64,000 nucleotides of DNA from Brassicibacter mesophilus (GTDB taxonomy: Bacteria; Bacillota; Clostridia; Tissierellales; Proteiniboraceae): NCBI RefSeq assembly GCF_050433385.1, contig NZ_JBNPXI010000002.1:248001-312000 (forward strand). Direction: 5' to 3'. The translations under genes and the position numbers were made by a program. Shown in pieces: positions 44,212 through 53,848 of the stretch. The first letter of the stretch is position 1. Each line of letters opens with the position of its first letter. The notes under the pieces are model-generated. The model was given only the letters and a program-made list of their open reading frames with translations. It was not told where the DNA came from and did not search any database.

Positions 44212-45261
44212 TTACACCTCCATTTTACTCATTATCTCATCAACAATCTGACTTAATGGTAGCACTTTGCTAACAGCTCCTATATTAATAGCAGACTTAG
44301 GCATACCATATACAACACAGGTTTCCTCATCTTGAGCTATAGTATATCCACCATTATCGTATATTTTTTTGAGCCCTTTAGAACCATCGGAACCCATTCC
44401 TGTCAGCATAATGCCAATAAGTTTTTTACAACTCAATACTGATATTGACTCCATTAGAACATCAACTGAAGGTCTATGCCCCGACACTGGCATGTCCTTG
44501 TTTAGCTTAATACATAATTGATTGTTTTTCTCTATTACAGTCATATGATTGTCACCAGGAGCTATATAACAGTATCCTTTCAAAATCTTTTCACCATCTT
44601 CAGCTTCTTTAACATTAATATTTGAGATGGAATTAAGTCTTGTTGCTAATGACTTGGTAAAACCCTGTGGCATATGTTGCACTAAAACTATACTTCCATT
44701 AAACTCATTTGGTATTTGAGGAATCAGAGATTGTAAAGCTTTTGGTCCTCCTGTCGAGGTTCCTATAGCAATTAAATATTGAGAATCACAATACTTGAGG
44801 TTACTTACATTAATCCACTTATTCTTATTATTAGATATTGTTTGCTGAGTTTTTTTAAACTTTTTTATTCCCGCAGCCATTTTGACTTTTTCCACAATCT
44901 TATTGTTTTGCAATTCTTTATTTAGTCCAAATATATTATTTGGTTTTGGAATAAAATCAACTGCTCCAATATCTAATGCTTTTAGAGTCGCATCTGCTCC
45001 CTCGGTAGTCAAACTACTTAACATTATGACGGGGATATTATATTTCTTAATAATCTCAGTTAAAGTTGAAATACCATCCATTATTGGCATTTCGATGTCA
45101 AGTGTTATTACATCAGGCGACATTTTTTCTAACTTTTCTAATGCATCTTTTCCATTTCTGGCTGTGCCTATTACATCAATTTCATTATCAGAATTTAATA
45201 TATCAGATATTATCTTTCTCATAAAAGCTGAATCATCTACGACCATTACTCTAATAGACAT
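44212..45261 (-). CDS. cheB: Receptor methylesterase/response regulator CheB
   Basis: Removes methyl groups from receptor glutamates and deamidates glutamines. The N-terminal receiver domain has the phosphorylation site D55 (VITLDIEMP) with D9/D10. The C-terminal esterase has the catalytic triad S169 (GTSTGGP), H196 (VQHMPQG) and D293 (MGSDG). The ATG at 45261 follows the PilZ gene's stop codon directly, so translation is probably coupled. A CheR methyltransferase gene is not in the window. Confidence 0.96.
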   Translation of the reverse strand: MSIRVMVVDDSAFMRKIISDILNSDNEIDVIGTARNGKDALEKLEKMSPDVITLDIEMPIMDGISTLTEIIKKYNIPVIMLSSLTTEGADATLKALDIGAVDFIPKPNNIFGLNKELQNNKIVEKVKMAAGIKKFKKTQQTISNNKNKWINVSNLKYCDSQYLIAIGTSTGGPKALQSLIPQIPNEFNGSIVLVQHMPQGFTKSLATRLNSISNINVKEAEDGEKILKGYCYIAPGDNHMTVIEKNNQLCIKLNKDMPVSGHRPSVDVLMESISVLSCKKLIGIMLTGMGSDGSKGLKKIYDNGGYTIAQDEETCVVYGMPKSAINIGAVSKVLPLSQIVDEIMSKMEV

Positions 45262-45927
45262 CTATATCAATCCCTTTCTTCTCAGTTTTCTCTGTTGCTC
45301 AAAGATAAATCTAATAAGGATGTCTCTATCTACATTACTTAGTTCAATAAATCTCATACCTATTTCATAGTTATAATCAGAACTATCGGATTTTTTTACT
45401 CTTACTACTTCTCCGATAGATACAATTTCTGAATCATTTATTTTCAACTCAAAACTTAGTACATCTTTCAATTTATATTTGAAGTCACATAAAAATCTTA
45501 TGCCGCCTCCACTTATATCTTTTGTTACACAATTTTCTTCAACAACTCTTTCTATATCTCCATCCATAAAGCTATGAGTTATTGTAACATTTTTATTTAT
45601 CGTCAACCTATAATAATCCCTTTGTTGAAATCTAATTATTTTGTCAATTCTTCTTATTATCAGTCTATAAACGCCTTTTTCTTCTCTGGATAGTACAGTT
45701 GCTTTAAATAGAAATCTGCCCCTTTCTTCTTTGAAATACGTTATTTCAATAGTAGAATTTAAACTAATTGGAACAATAGTTCCTTTATGAATTGGGCCAC
45801 TAATTGAGTAAGTTCTTTCATCAATTATATCTAAGACTTGGCTGCTGTACTTAATATCTTGTTTAGTTCCAATTCGCTTAATCTCTATTTTTTCTCCAAT
45901 ACTTAATTGCGATGTATCTGATGACAT
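45262..45927 (-). CDS. PilZ-domain flagellar brake protein (YcgR-like)
   Basis: Protein of 221 residues with an N-terminal YcgR-type beta domain (about 5-90) and a C-terminal PilZ domain. The c-di-GMP-binding motifs are both present: an R-x3-R type element in QQRDYYRL near 98-105 and D-x-S-x2-G in KDISGGGIRF. YcgR/YpfA-type proteins slow the flagellar motor when c-di-GMP is high. The ATG at 45927 has GGAGGG at a rather long spacing. It lies between flhG and cheB in the same transcript. Binding is inferred from the intact motif. Confidence 0.9.
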   Translation of the reverse strand: MSSDTSQLSIGEKIEIKRIGTKQDIKYSSQVLDIIDERTYSISGPIHKGTIVPISLNSTIEITYFKEERGRFLFKATVLSREEKGVYRLIIRRIDKIIRFQQRDYYRLTINKNVTITHSFMDGDIERVVEENCVTKDISGGGIRFLCDFKYKLKDVLSFELKINDSEIVSIGEVVRVKKSDSSDYNYEIGMRFIELSNVDRDILIRFIFEQQRKLRRKGLI

Positions 45928-45931
45928 ATGA

Positions 45932-46834
45932 TTAGCTGCCCTCCTTTATAAAAAAACTCTTGAATTTATGTATAAAGGTAGATATCCCCATTTGATCTCC
46001 ATCAGAATTTTTATTCCCAACTATTTGCAGTGCAATATTATTAATCTTTTTTGATACTTGGGAATTTGGATACATAACTATAAAAGGACACTGACTTTTG
46101 ACTGATTCTGTTACTAATTTACTATCTAACACATAACCAAGTTTATCAATTTTTGTTTTTAGAAATCTATTAGCAGCCATATTTAGCTTTTTATAAACTT
46201 CATCAGCCTCTTTATTATCTGCAGCCCTGTTAATAACTACTTGTAATCTATCATGCTTTCCTTTGATGTTTAGTGCTTTAACCATAGCATATGCATCCGT
46301 TAATGATGTTGGCTCAGGTGTTGTTACAAGGATTACCTCATTAGCTGCATTTACAAAGCTTATAACAGTATCTGATATCCCTGCTCCAGTGTCAATTAAA
46401 ATATAATCAGCGTGTTTTTCAAGTTTTACTAGCTGATTTATTAATTTTTCACGTTTGCTGTTATCCATCTCAAACAGTTCACTGATTCCAGATCCTCCTG
46501 CGATAATCTTAATTCCGTTTGGTCCTTCTGTCATTATCTCCGTTATGTCCCTATTCCCGTTTAGCACTTCACTGATTGTAAACCTAGGAACTACTCCTAG
46601 CAGTACATCAATATTTGCAAGACCAATATCTGCATCAAAAACAACAACACTATACCCTAAATTACTTAAAGAGATAGCTAAGTTGATGGTTAAGTTTGTC
46701 TTTCCAACTCCACCTTTACCACTTGTAACGGCTAATACTCGAGTAACATTTGTTCTCTTAAATAGCGTATCATCAATTCTAGTATAATCAGATTTAGTAA
46801 TTAGCTGCCTTAGTCTCTCTGCCTGGTCATTCAT
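45932..46834 (-). CDS. flhG: MinD-like ATPase FlhG (YlxH), flagellar number regulator
   Basis: ParA/MinD-type ATPase of 300 residues that, with FlhF, controls flagellar number and position. The deviant Walker A is GKGGVGKT at residues 39-46. The N-terminal MNDQAERLRQL motif activates FlhF GTPase in characterised proteins. I use the ATG at 46834, as GGAGAAAG is upstream; a TTG at 46849 lies inside that site. The start overlaps the flhF stop by eight bases, giving tight coupling. Confidence 0.95.
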   Translation of the reverse strand: MNDQAERLRQLITKSDYTRIDDTLFKRTNVTRVLAVTSGKGGVGKTNLTINLAISLSNLGYSVVVFDADIGLANIDVLLGVVPRFTISEVLNGNRDITEIMTEGPNGIKIIAGGSGISELFEMDNSKREKLINQLVKLEKHADYILIDTGAGISDTVISFVNAANEVILVTTPEPTSLTDAYAMVKALNIKGKHDRLQVVINRAADNKEADEVYKKLNMAANRFLKTKIDKLGYVLDSKLVTESVKSQCPFIVMYPNSQVSKKINNIALQIVGNKNSDGDQMGISTFIHKFKSFFIKEGS

Positions 46835-47978
46835 CTTTGCTTTCTCCAATCAATGTTCTACTTAATTTATCAATATCCAATATTTCAATATCATCAGGAA
46901 CATTTTGTCCTGTGGTTATATAAGACAATTGGTTTTTAAAATAATACTTAGTATTTAAAATTATCCCTAGGTTATTAGCTTCATCAGCTTTTGTAAAAAT
47001 AATTTTAAAATCATTAATAAAACTGTATTCTTTTAAAATAGAGTTAATTGTTTTTATGTCTGTTGTTGCATTAACAACTAAATAAGTTTCTTTATTGTTA
47101 ACTGATTGGATCAATTCTCGAATTTCATCCATTTGTTCTTTGTTCTTATGACTTCTTCCTGCAGTATCTATCAGTATAATATCTTTATCCTTAAAATTCG
47201 ACAGAGATTTATAAATATCCTTTATTTGATATATAACTTTTAATGGCACATTTAAAATTTCCGCATATATTTTAAGTTGCTCAACAGCAGCGATTCTGTA
47301 TGTATCTGCAGTAATTAATCCTACTGTACACTTGTGATGCAAAAATAAATTTGCAGCAATCTTAGCCAAAGTTGTTGTTTTTCCCACTCCAGTTGGCCCT
47401 ATGAAAAATATAATCTTTTGTTTTCCATTAAATGTGATCGGAGATGACTCTCCTAAGTATTCTTTTAAATTGTATCTAATAATTTCTCTTACCGCTTTCG
47501 GCTCTTTATTGTCAAAGTTTATTTGCTCATTAATTCCTATAAGAATCTCTTTTGCAACTTCCCCATCAACACCGTTTTCTTGAAGTATTTTCAGAATATT
47601 ACTTAGTTCTAAAGGAAATTCTTTAATACTAGATGTGTCTAAACTATCGACTATTCCTTTCATCATTTCTCTTATAGCCTTTATTTCTTTACCTAGGTCA
47701 TCATTTTGCTTATTTGACTGATTGTTTATACTAGAAGTATGTGAAAGCTTTTTAACATTTTCATTCAGAGTGCTAGTTCTACGTACATCAATATTGTCTA
47801 CATTATTTTCATCATCTAGTGCTGCTACTACTTCTATTAGACTCTTTTTGAAAATACCTAGAAATCCAGGTTTCTTGATTTTTCTAGTATGAAGAATAAT
47901 TGCATCTGAACCGAGTTCTTTTTTTAGTTTATACATAGCCTCTTGTGTATTACTACCAATGAACCTCTTAATTTTCAT
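46827..47978 (-). CDS. flhF: Flagellar biosynthesis GTPase FlhF
   Basis: SRP-type GTPase (related to Ffh/FtsY) that sets where flagella are built. The 383 residues have an N-terminal basic and variable B domain (about 1-110), an N domain, and the G domain with G1 GPTGVGKT at 194-201, the DTAGRSHKN motif and TKADEA. The ATG at 47978 overlaps the flhA stop by one base (TAATG). FlhF-FlhG together are typical of polar or regularly placed peritrichous flagella. Confidence 0.96.
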   Translation of the reverse strand: MKIKRFIGSNTQEAMYKLKKELGSDAIILHTRKIKKPGFLGIFKKSLIEVVAALDDENNVDNIDVRRTSTLNENVKKLSHTSSINNQSNKQNDDLGKEIKAIREMMKGIVDSLDTSSIKEFPLELSNILKILQENGVDGEVAKEILIGINEQINFDNKEPKAVREIIRYNLKEYLGESSPITFNGKQKIIFFIGPTGVGKTTTLAKIAANLFLHHKCTVGLITADTYRIAAVEQLKIYAEILNVPLKVIYQIKDIYKSLSNFKDKDIILIDTAGRSHKNKEQMDEIRELIQSVNNKETYLVVNATTDIKTINSILKEYSFINDFKIIFTKADEANNLGIILNTKYYFKNQLSYITTGQNVPDDIEILDIDKLSRTLIGESKDE

Positions 47979-50011
47979 TATAACGTCACCATCCCTACTG
48001 ATTGAACCTCAATAGAAGATTCAATTTCATTATATGATAGTACAACTAGGTCCTTAGCAATCTGTTCTGTAAGTCTTTTAAAATAAATTCTAACTATAGG
48101 TGCTGTTAATATAATTGGTTGTAATCCAATAGAAGTAAATTTTTCAATATTTAAAATTATGTTATTAAGTATTCTCTGAACCTTGTTAGGTTCAATAGAT
48201 AAATATGAACCTGTTTCAGTTTGGTTGATAGAATCCATAATCAGCTGTTCTAACTCACCGTCCAAAGTAATAACCTTCAAGTTATTGCCTGCAACATATT
48301 TATTCGTTATATATCTAGACATTCTTTGTCTAACATACTCTGTTAACATATCTGGATCTCTTGTTACAGCCGCATAATCAGCTAATGTTTCTAATACTGT
48401 TACCATGTCTCTAATAGAAATCTGCTCATTCAATAGATTGGCTAATACCTTCTGAACTTCTCCAACAGATAGAAGTTTTGGAACAAGTTCATCTACCAAA
48501 GCCGGATGCTCTTCTTTAACATTATCTATTAACACTTTGACATCCTGTCTGCTGAGGAGTTCGCTAGAGTTATTCTTTATGATCTCAGTTAAATGAGTAG
48601 CGATTATTGATGGTGGATCTACCACGGTATAGCCGAGAACTTCAGCTTTCTCTCTCTCTTTATCAGTAATCCATTTAGCTGGCAAGCCAAATGCAGGTTC
48701 AACTGTATCTATTCCATCTATTTCGCCATTAGACGTACCAGGATCCATTGCCAAGAAATGATCGAATAAAATCTCTCCTTTAGCAATTTCTACTCCTTTT
48801 ATTTTTATTACATATTCATTTGGATTCAATTGAATATTATCTCTTAGCCTTACCATGGGAACAACTATTCCTAGCTCAAGAGCAACTTGTCGTCTAATCA
48901 TTACAATTCTATCTAGTAAGTCTCCTCCCTGATTAATATCAGCTAATGGAATAATACCATATCCGAACTCTAATTCTATATCCTCAACCTTTAATAATGA
49001 CATAACATTTTCAGGTTTCCTTATTTCTTCCACCTCAGTAAACTGAGCAATTTCATTCTCTTCTTCCTCAGTCTTTTTAATACTTGTATTCATGGTGTAT
49101 CCGACAAAAACAAATATGACAGCCAATAAAACATAAGGCAACGCAGGAAGTGGTGTAGCAACACCTAAAAAAAGCAGAACTCCACCAATAATAAACATAA
49201 GCTTCGGATTATTACTAAAAAGTTGCTTTATAATGTCATTACCAAGGTTTGAATCTGAAGCAGCTCTTGTAACAACAAGCCCAGTTGCTGTAGAAATAAG
49301 TAAAGCAGGTATTTGACTTACTAAGCCATCCCCAACAGTAAGCAAAGTATACTTGGACAAAGCTTCGGACAGTGGTATTTTCTTAGCTATAATGCCAATC
49401 GCAAAGCCAGCAGAAATATTAATAATAGTTATTATGATACCAGCAATAGCATCTCCTTTAACAAACTTACTTGCTCCATCCATAGCACCATAAAAGTCAG
49501 CTTGCTGCTGAATTTCTTTTCTCCTGTTTTTAGCATCAAGCTCAGTTATAAGTCCAGAGTTCAAATCTGCATCTATTGCCATTTGCTTACCAGGCATTGC
49601 ATCTAGAGTAAACCTAGCAGCTACTTCTGCAACTCTTTCAGCCCCTTTTGTGATAACAATAAAGTTAATGATAACAATAATTAGGAAAATAATAAGCCCA
49701 ACAAATACATTTCCTTGAATAACAAAATTTCCGAATGCTTCAATAACACTTCCGGCATTGCCTTCGCTTAATATATATCTTGTAGTTGATATATTAAGCG
49801 AAAGTCTAAATAATGTGGTGAGTAGCAAAAGAGACGGAAAAATTGAAAATTGAAGCGCATCTTTCGTATACATAGATATAAGCAGTATAAGCAATGCTAA
49901 GGAAATGTTTAAGCTAAGAAGAATATCAAGCGCACCAAGTGGGACAGGCACAATAATAATTATTATTATCGAAATAACTGCAATTGCGATTAAAATATCT
50001 CCAAATTTCAT
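47978..50011 (-). CDS. flhA: Flagellar type III export gate protein FlhA
   Basis: Largest export gate component, 677 residues. There are eight predicted membrane helices in the first 310 residues, with the FHIPEP-type conserved cytoplasmic loop ATRFTLDAMPGKQMAIDADLN (given only in part) between them, followed by a cytoplasmic domain (about 335-677) that binds export chaperones. The ATG at 50011 has AAAAGGAGGACAATT upstream. It follows flhB by 13 bases. Confidence 0.97.
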   Translation of the reverse strand: MKFGDILIAIAVISIIIIIIVPVPLGALDILLSLNISLALLILLISMYTKDALQFSIFPSLLLLTTLFRLSLNISTTRYILSEGNAGSVIEAFGNFVIQGNVFVGLIIFLIIVIINFIVITKGAERVAEVAARFTLDAMPGKQMAIDADLNSGLITELDAKNRRKEIQQQADFYGAMDGASKFVKGDAIAGIIITIINISAGFAIGIIAKKIPLSEALSKYTLLTVGDGLVSQIPALLISTATGLVVTRAASDSNLGNDIIKQLFSNNPKLMFIIGGVLLFLGVATPLPALPYVLLAVIFVFVGYTMNTSIKKTEEEENEIAQFTEVEEIRKPENVMSLLKVEDIELEFGYGIIPLADINQGGDLLDRIVMIRRQVALELGIVVPMVRLRDNIQLNPNEYVIKIKGVEIAKGEILFDHFLAMDPGTSNGEIDGIDTVEPAFGLPAKWITDKEREKAEVLGYTVVDPPSIIATHLTEIIKNNSSELLSRQDVKVLIDNVKEEHPALVDELVPKLLSVGEVQKVLANLLNEQISIRDMVTVLETLADYAAVTRDPDMLTEYVRQRMSRYITNKYVAGNNLKVITLDGELEQLIMDSINQTETGSYLSIEPNKVQRILNNIILNIEKFTSIGLQPIILTAPIVRIYFKRLTEQIAKDLVVLSYNEIESSIEVQSVGMVTL

Positions 50012-50024
50012 AATTGTCCTCCTT

Positions 50025-51122
50025 TTATGCCTTCAAACTATATACATATGCTAGAATCTCTGCAACTGCTTGGTATAGCTCTTCAGGAATAATATCACCA
50101 ATTTCAACACTACTATATAACATCTGTGCTAATGGTTTGTTTTCAACAATTGGCACGTTATTTTCAATAGCTATCTTTTTTATATTCTGTGCTATTAAAT
50201 CTTTTCCTTTAGCTATTAGATAAGGGGCAGTAAATCTATCTTTATCATACTTTAAAGCGATAGCATAATGAGTTGGGTTAGTAATGATAACATCAGCTTG
50301 TGGTACGTCTTGCATCATTCTCCTCATTGCCATCTGTCTCTGTTTCTCTTTAATTTTTGATTTGATTTGTGGATTTCCTTCTGTTTGCTTGTACTCTTCT
50401 TTAATTTCTTGTTTACTCATCTTTAGGTTTTTCTCATGATCCCACCATTGATAAGCATAATCAATAATCGCTAATGCAATAAGTACTCCTCCAGCTCTTA
50501 ATCCAATGGTTACAGTTGTATTACCAATAAATTTGACAATACTTCCTACACTCATATCAATCAAGTTAAAGATGTTATCTAATTGTTTAACAGCATAAGA
50601 ATAAATTATGTATCCTATTACAAAAATTTTCAAAAATGATTTAAACAATTCTACTATTGCACGTTTCGAAACTATACGTTTAAATCCCTCAATAGGATTT
50701 ATTCTATTAAGTTTAAATCCTAAAGTTTTACTAGTAAAAAGAAACCCTACTTGAGTATAATTTATTACTAATCCTGATAAAAGAACAATGCCTGTAATAG
50801 GTCCAACGATTATAGCTGTAACAGATATTATTTTTAGCATTAGCAAGCTAATTCCTTGAATAGTAAATAAATCTGATTTATCAGTGTATATAGTAAATGC
50901 AGATGTTGTAAAGTTAATTAACTTTTCAAACATAAAACCGCCAAACACTTTTAATGCTAAAAAAGCAGCTATCAGTATTACTGCAGAGTTAACCTCTTTA
51001 CTTTGTAAAATTTGACCTTTCTCTCTAGCTTCTTTTCTTTTCTTAGGAGTAGCCTTTTCAGTTTTTTCCTCTCCTGCGAAAAGCTGCAAGTTTATTTTTA
51101 ACAAAGATTGCACATACATCAT
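50025..51122 (-). CDS. flhB: Flagellar export switch protein FlhB
   Basis: Membrane component that changes export specificity from rod/hook to filament. It has four membrane segments (about 45-230) after a basic N-terminus (EKTEKATPKKRKEAREKGQ). The cytoplasmic autocleavage motif NPTH is at 282-285 in the longest frame of 365 residues. The true start is uncertain: the ATGs at 51122 and 51119 sit almost on the AGAGG site, and a GTG at 51113 is better spaced. The start overlaps the fliR stop. Confidence 0.95.
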   Translation of the reverse strand: MMYVQSLLKINLQLFAGEEKTEKATPKKRKEAREKGQILQSKEVNSAVILIAAFLALKVFGGFMFEKLINFTTSAFTIYTDKSDLFTIQGISLLMLKIISVTAIIVGPITGIVLLSGLVINYTQVGFLFTSKTLGFKLNRINPIEGFKRIVSKRAIVELFKSFLKIFVIGYIIYSYAVKQLDNIFNLIDMSVGSIVKFIGNTTVTIGLRAGGVLIALAIIDYAYQWWDHEKNLKMSKQEIKEEYKQTEGNPQIKSKIKEKQRQMAMRRMMQDVPQADVIITNPTHYAIALKYDKDRFTAPYLIAKGKDLIAQNIKKIAIENNVPIVENKPLAQMLYSSVEIGDIIPEELYQAVAEILAYVYSLKA

Positions 51123-51901
51123 CCTCTTTGAATAACCTTTAAAAAGTTAAAAATCTCCTCATACATATTGTTAAATATATGTTGAAGAGCAATAAAAAAC
51201 AAAGGTAAAGAAACTACAATTGTTACAATGCCCACTGAAATTTTTAATGGCATGCCCACTATAAAAACATTCATTTGTGGCATTGTTCTAGCTAGTATTC
51301 CTAGCAACACATCAGCAAGAAAAATAGTTGCCAATACCGGACTACTTATTTTAAATCCAATTATAAGTGTTTGACCTAATATAACAGCTAACTGTTTAAT
51401 AATATTTTCAGTAAAGGCAAAATGTCCTATCGGAATATATTTATAAGAGCTAACTAAAGCGTCAATTAGAAAATGATGACCATCTATAGTCAGAAATACT
51501 AATATGGCAATTAAATGATAAAACGTTCCCATAATTGGTACTTGTATATTACTTTGAGGATCTAATACATTTACCATACCAAATCCAATTTGCATATCAA
51601 CTACTTGTCCAGCAAAATAAAGCGACGTGAAAAATAAATAAGATATAAAACCTATAATTAGTCCTATTGCAAGTTCTTTAATTACTATTGTGGTAAAATC
51701 TAAGATGTTATTACTGATATAATTAAGCTCAATCGTATTGAATAACACAAAAGAAAGTAAAACTGCGAAACATACTTTTAGTGTGTTAGGTACATTGTTT
51801 CTGCTAAAAATTGGAGTAGCTATAAACAAGCCTGTTACCCTAACCAGTACAAGTAAAAATATTTGATAATTATTTAATAACGCATCTAATAAGAAAGCCA
51901 T
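51119..51901 (-). CDS. fliR: Flagellar export gate protein FliR
   Basis: Polytopic component of the FliP-FliQ-FliR export gate. The 260-residue protein has about six hydrophobic segments and the conserved blocks VRVTGLFIATPIF near the N-terminus and QIGFGMVNVLDPQSNIQVPI in the middle. The ATG at 51901 is preceded only by a weak GGTGAG. It overlaps flhB by four bases and lies 14 bases after fliQ. Confidence 0.96.
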   Translation of the reverse strand: MAFLLDALLNNYQIFLLVLVRVTGLFIATPIFSRNNVPNTLKVCFAVLLSFVLFNTIELNYISNNILDFTTIVIKELAIGLIIGFISYLFFTSLYFAGQVVDMQIGFGMVNVLDPQSNIQVPIMGTFYHLIAILVFLTIDGHHFLIDALVSSYKYIPIGHFAFTENIIKQLAVILGQTLIIGFKISSPVLATIFLADVLLGILARTMPQMNVFIVGMPLKISVGIVTIVVSLPLFFIALQHIFNNMYEEIFNFLKVIQRG

Positions 51902-51915
51902 AAGTACTCACCATT

Positions 51916-52185
51916 TCACATAATATAAGTGTTAATACTGATAAATAAATTTTTAGTAAAATCAATCAAAACTCTAAGTATCCATGGTCCAAAAACCAAA
52001 AAAGAAATAAGCACTGCAACAATTTTAGGAACAAACGCAAGTGTTGCCTCTTGAATTTGAGTAGTGGCTTGAAAAATACTAACCATGAGTCCAACTAGCA
52101 ATCCAAATCCAAGCATCGGAGCAGATACCATTAAAATAATTTTCATAGCTTGCTGAGCAATATTTAGTACATCTCCTTGATTCAT
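51916..52185 (-). CDS. fliQ: Flagellar export gate protein FliQ
   Basis: Small gate subunit of 89 residues with two membrane helices (about 15-40 and 52-72). The family block GLMVSIFQATTQIQEATLAF lies between them. The ATG at 52185 follows AAAGGGAGAGATTAT. The order fliP-fliQ-fliR is universal. Confidence 0.97.
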   Translation of the reverse strand: MNQGDVLNIAQQAMKIILMVSAPMLGFGLLVGLMVSIFQATTQIQEATLAFVPKIVAVLISFLVFGPWILRVLIDFTKNLFISINTYIM

Positions 52186-52200
52186 ATAATCTCTCCCTTT

Positions 52201-52959
52201 TTATCTAAAGCTTGAAACTAGTTGACCTATTATAAGATTCCATCCATCAACCATTATAAAAAGCAAAATCTTAAACGGTAATGAAATCATAACAGGTGGT
52301 AGCATCATCATCCCCATGGACATAAGCGTACTTGCAACGACCATATCTATTACCAAGAAAGGTATAAAAATTATGAATCCTATTTGAAACGCAGTTTTCA
52401 GCTCACTAATAATAAATGACGGTATTAGTACTCTAGTCGGTATGTCTTCCAATTTCTTTACATTCTCTATTTTAGCAATCTTTAAAAATAGTGCTAAGTC
52501 TTTTTCCTTAGTCTGTTTAAACATAAATTCTCTAATTGGCTCAATACCTCTTTCAAATGCTTCTTGCTGAACTATTTCACCCCTAACATAAGGCTGTAAT
52601 GCTTCTTTATTGATTTGAGAACCTACAGGAGCCATTATGAAAAAAGTCAAAAATAAGGCTAGTCCAATTAAAACTTGATTTGGAGGAGTTTGCTGTGTTC
52701 CTAAAGCATTTCTTATAAAAGAAAGCACTATTATTATTCGCGTAAAGCTCGTCATCATAATTAAAATAGATGGAGCTAAAGTTAATACTGTAAATATTAA
52801 CAATAGCTGAATGCTTGATACATACCCATCTGAGTCATTATTATCCTTTATTTCAATAGCTTTACCAAAAAGTGAAATTTCAGGTTCAGCATAAGCTATA
52901 CTTGAAAAGCTTATAAATATTAGGAAAATTAGTGTCATAATTAAAACATTTTTTTTCAT
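52201..52959 (-). CDS. fliP: Flagellar export gate protein FliP
   Basis: Core gate subunit of 252 residues. An N-terminal signal peptide ends near AYA (about residue 24), which is typical of FliP. Four membrane helices follow, with the ILSFIRNALGTQQTPPNQVL and VDMVVASTLMSMGMMMLPP blocks. The ATG at 52959 has AAGGAATGAGAAT upstream. It lies four bases after fliO. Confidence 0.97.
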   Translation of the reverse strand: MKKNVLIMTLIFLIFISFSSIAYAEPEISLFGKAIEIKDNNDSDGYVSSIQLLLIFTVLTLAPSILIMMTSFTRIIIVLSFIRNALGTQQTPPNQVLIGLALFLTFFIMAPVGSQINKEALQPYVRGEIVQQEAFERGIEPIREFMFKQTKEKDLALFLKIAKIENVKKLEDIPTRVLIPSFIISELKTAFQIGFIIFIPFLVIDMVVASTLMSMGMMMLPPVMISLPFKILLFIMVDGWNLIIGQLVSSFR

Positions 52960-52963
52960 ATTC

Positions 52964-53467
52964 TCATTCCTTGTCTATCTGACTATCTTTCAAAGATATA
53001 TCATGCTCTGATTTAGGATTTTCACTGAATTGTATCGTTTTAGATTTTGGAACTTTGTTTTTTAATTTTTTTGTTACTGCAAATAGATCTTCTAAATAAT
53101 TATTGAAGCTCTTCTGTTCAGAATTTACTTTAAGGTTAGTAATATTAGCATCTTCTTTACTCAATTTATCAATGACTGTTACTTCATTATTATTTATTGA
53201 TAAAATATAAATATTATCAATAATATTAACAATAGCTATCTTGCTATTAGAGCTTAGTGCAATAAAATCAAGAATTTGAATATTATTGCTTTTTGTCATA
53301 TAACTAGTCTTCTTTGCAACTAATTTAGTAAAATAAAAAGCTAAAACAATCACCAATAAGAAAACTATAAAATACAATATAATCTTAAATAAGGATAGTG
53401 CAATAGAATCATCATTTTGATAATATAATGTTGCTATAATGGCTCCAGTATTAGAGAAACTAAACAT
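52964..53467 (-). CDS. fliO: FliO-like flagellar biosynthesis protein
   Basis: Protein of 167 residues with one clear membrane helix (about 25-47), a small beta-rich cytoplasmic part (about 60-110: IALSSNSKIAIVNIIDNIYI) and a charged tail. FliO helps assemble the FliP ring and is poorly conserved. The assignment rests on topology and its place directly before fliP. The ATG at 53467 follows TTAGGATGATATAA. Confidence 0.82.
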   Translation of the reverse strand: MFSFSNTGAIIATLYYQNDDSIALSLFKIILYFIVFLLVIVLAFYFTKLVAKKTSYMTKSNNIQILDFIALSSNSKIAIVNIIDNIYILSINNNEVTVIDKLSKEDANITNLKVNSEQKSFNNYLEDLFAVTKKLKNKVPKSKTIQFSENPKSEHDISLKDSQIDKE

Positions 53468-53472
53468 TTATA

Positions 53473-53835
53473 TCATCCTAATACTTTTTTTACTGCTTCT
53501 ATAACTCTATCTGCCTGAAATGGTTTAACAATAAAATCTTTTGCTCCTGCCTGTATAGCTTCAATTACCATTGCTTGTTGTCCCATTGCTGAACACATCA
53601 CAATTTTTGCTCCACTATTAAGTTTTTTAATTTCTTTAACAGCTTGAATTCCATCTACTTCAGGCATTGTTATATCCATTATTACTAAATCTGGGTTTAG
53701 CTCCTTATATTTTTCTATAGCTTTTGCTCCATTTTCAGCTTCTCCAAGTACTTCGAATCCATTTTTTGACAAAATATCTTTAATCATCATTCTCATAAAA
53801 GCTGCATCATCAACTATTAAAACTCCATTTGCCAT
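53473..53835 (-). CDS. cheY: Chemotaxis response regulator CheY
   Basis: Single-domain receiver of 120 residues. Phosphorylation site D54 (VIMDITMP), acidic pocket D9/D10 and the conserved lysine in FIVKPF near 104 are all present, so it should be active. The ATG at 53835 has AGGAGGAATAATT upstream. It sits between fliY and fliO, as in Bacillus, which suggests it is the main motor-binding CheY. Confidence 0.96.
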   Translation of the reverse strand: MANGVLIVDDAAFMRMMIKDILSKNGFEVLGEAENGAKAIEKYKELNPDLVIMDITMPEVDGIQAVKEIKKLNSGAKIVMCSAMGQQAMVIEAIQAGAKDFIVKPFQADRVIEAVKKVLG

Positions 53836-53848
53836 AATTATTCCTCCT

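Noticed and set aside
44882..45370. 162-codon plus-strand frame opposite cheB and the PilZ gene
   Set aside because: Spans two real genes on the opposite strand and has no recognisable features.
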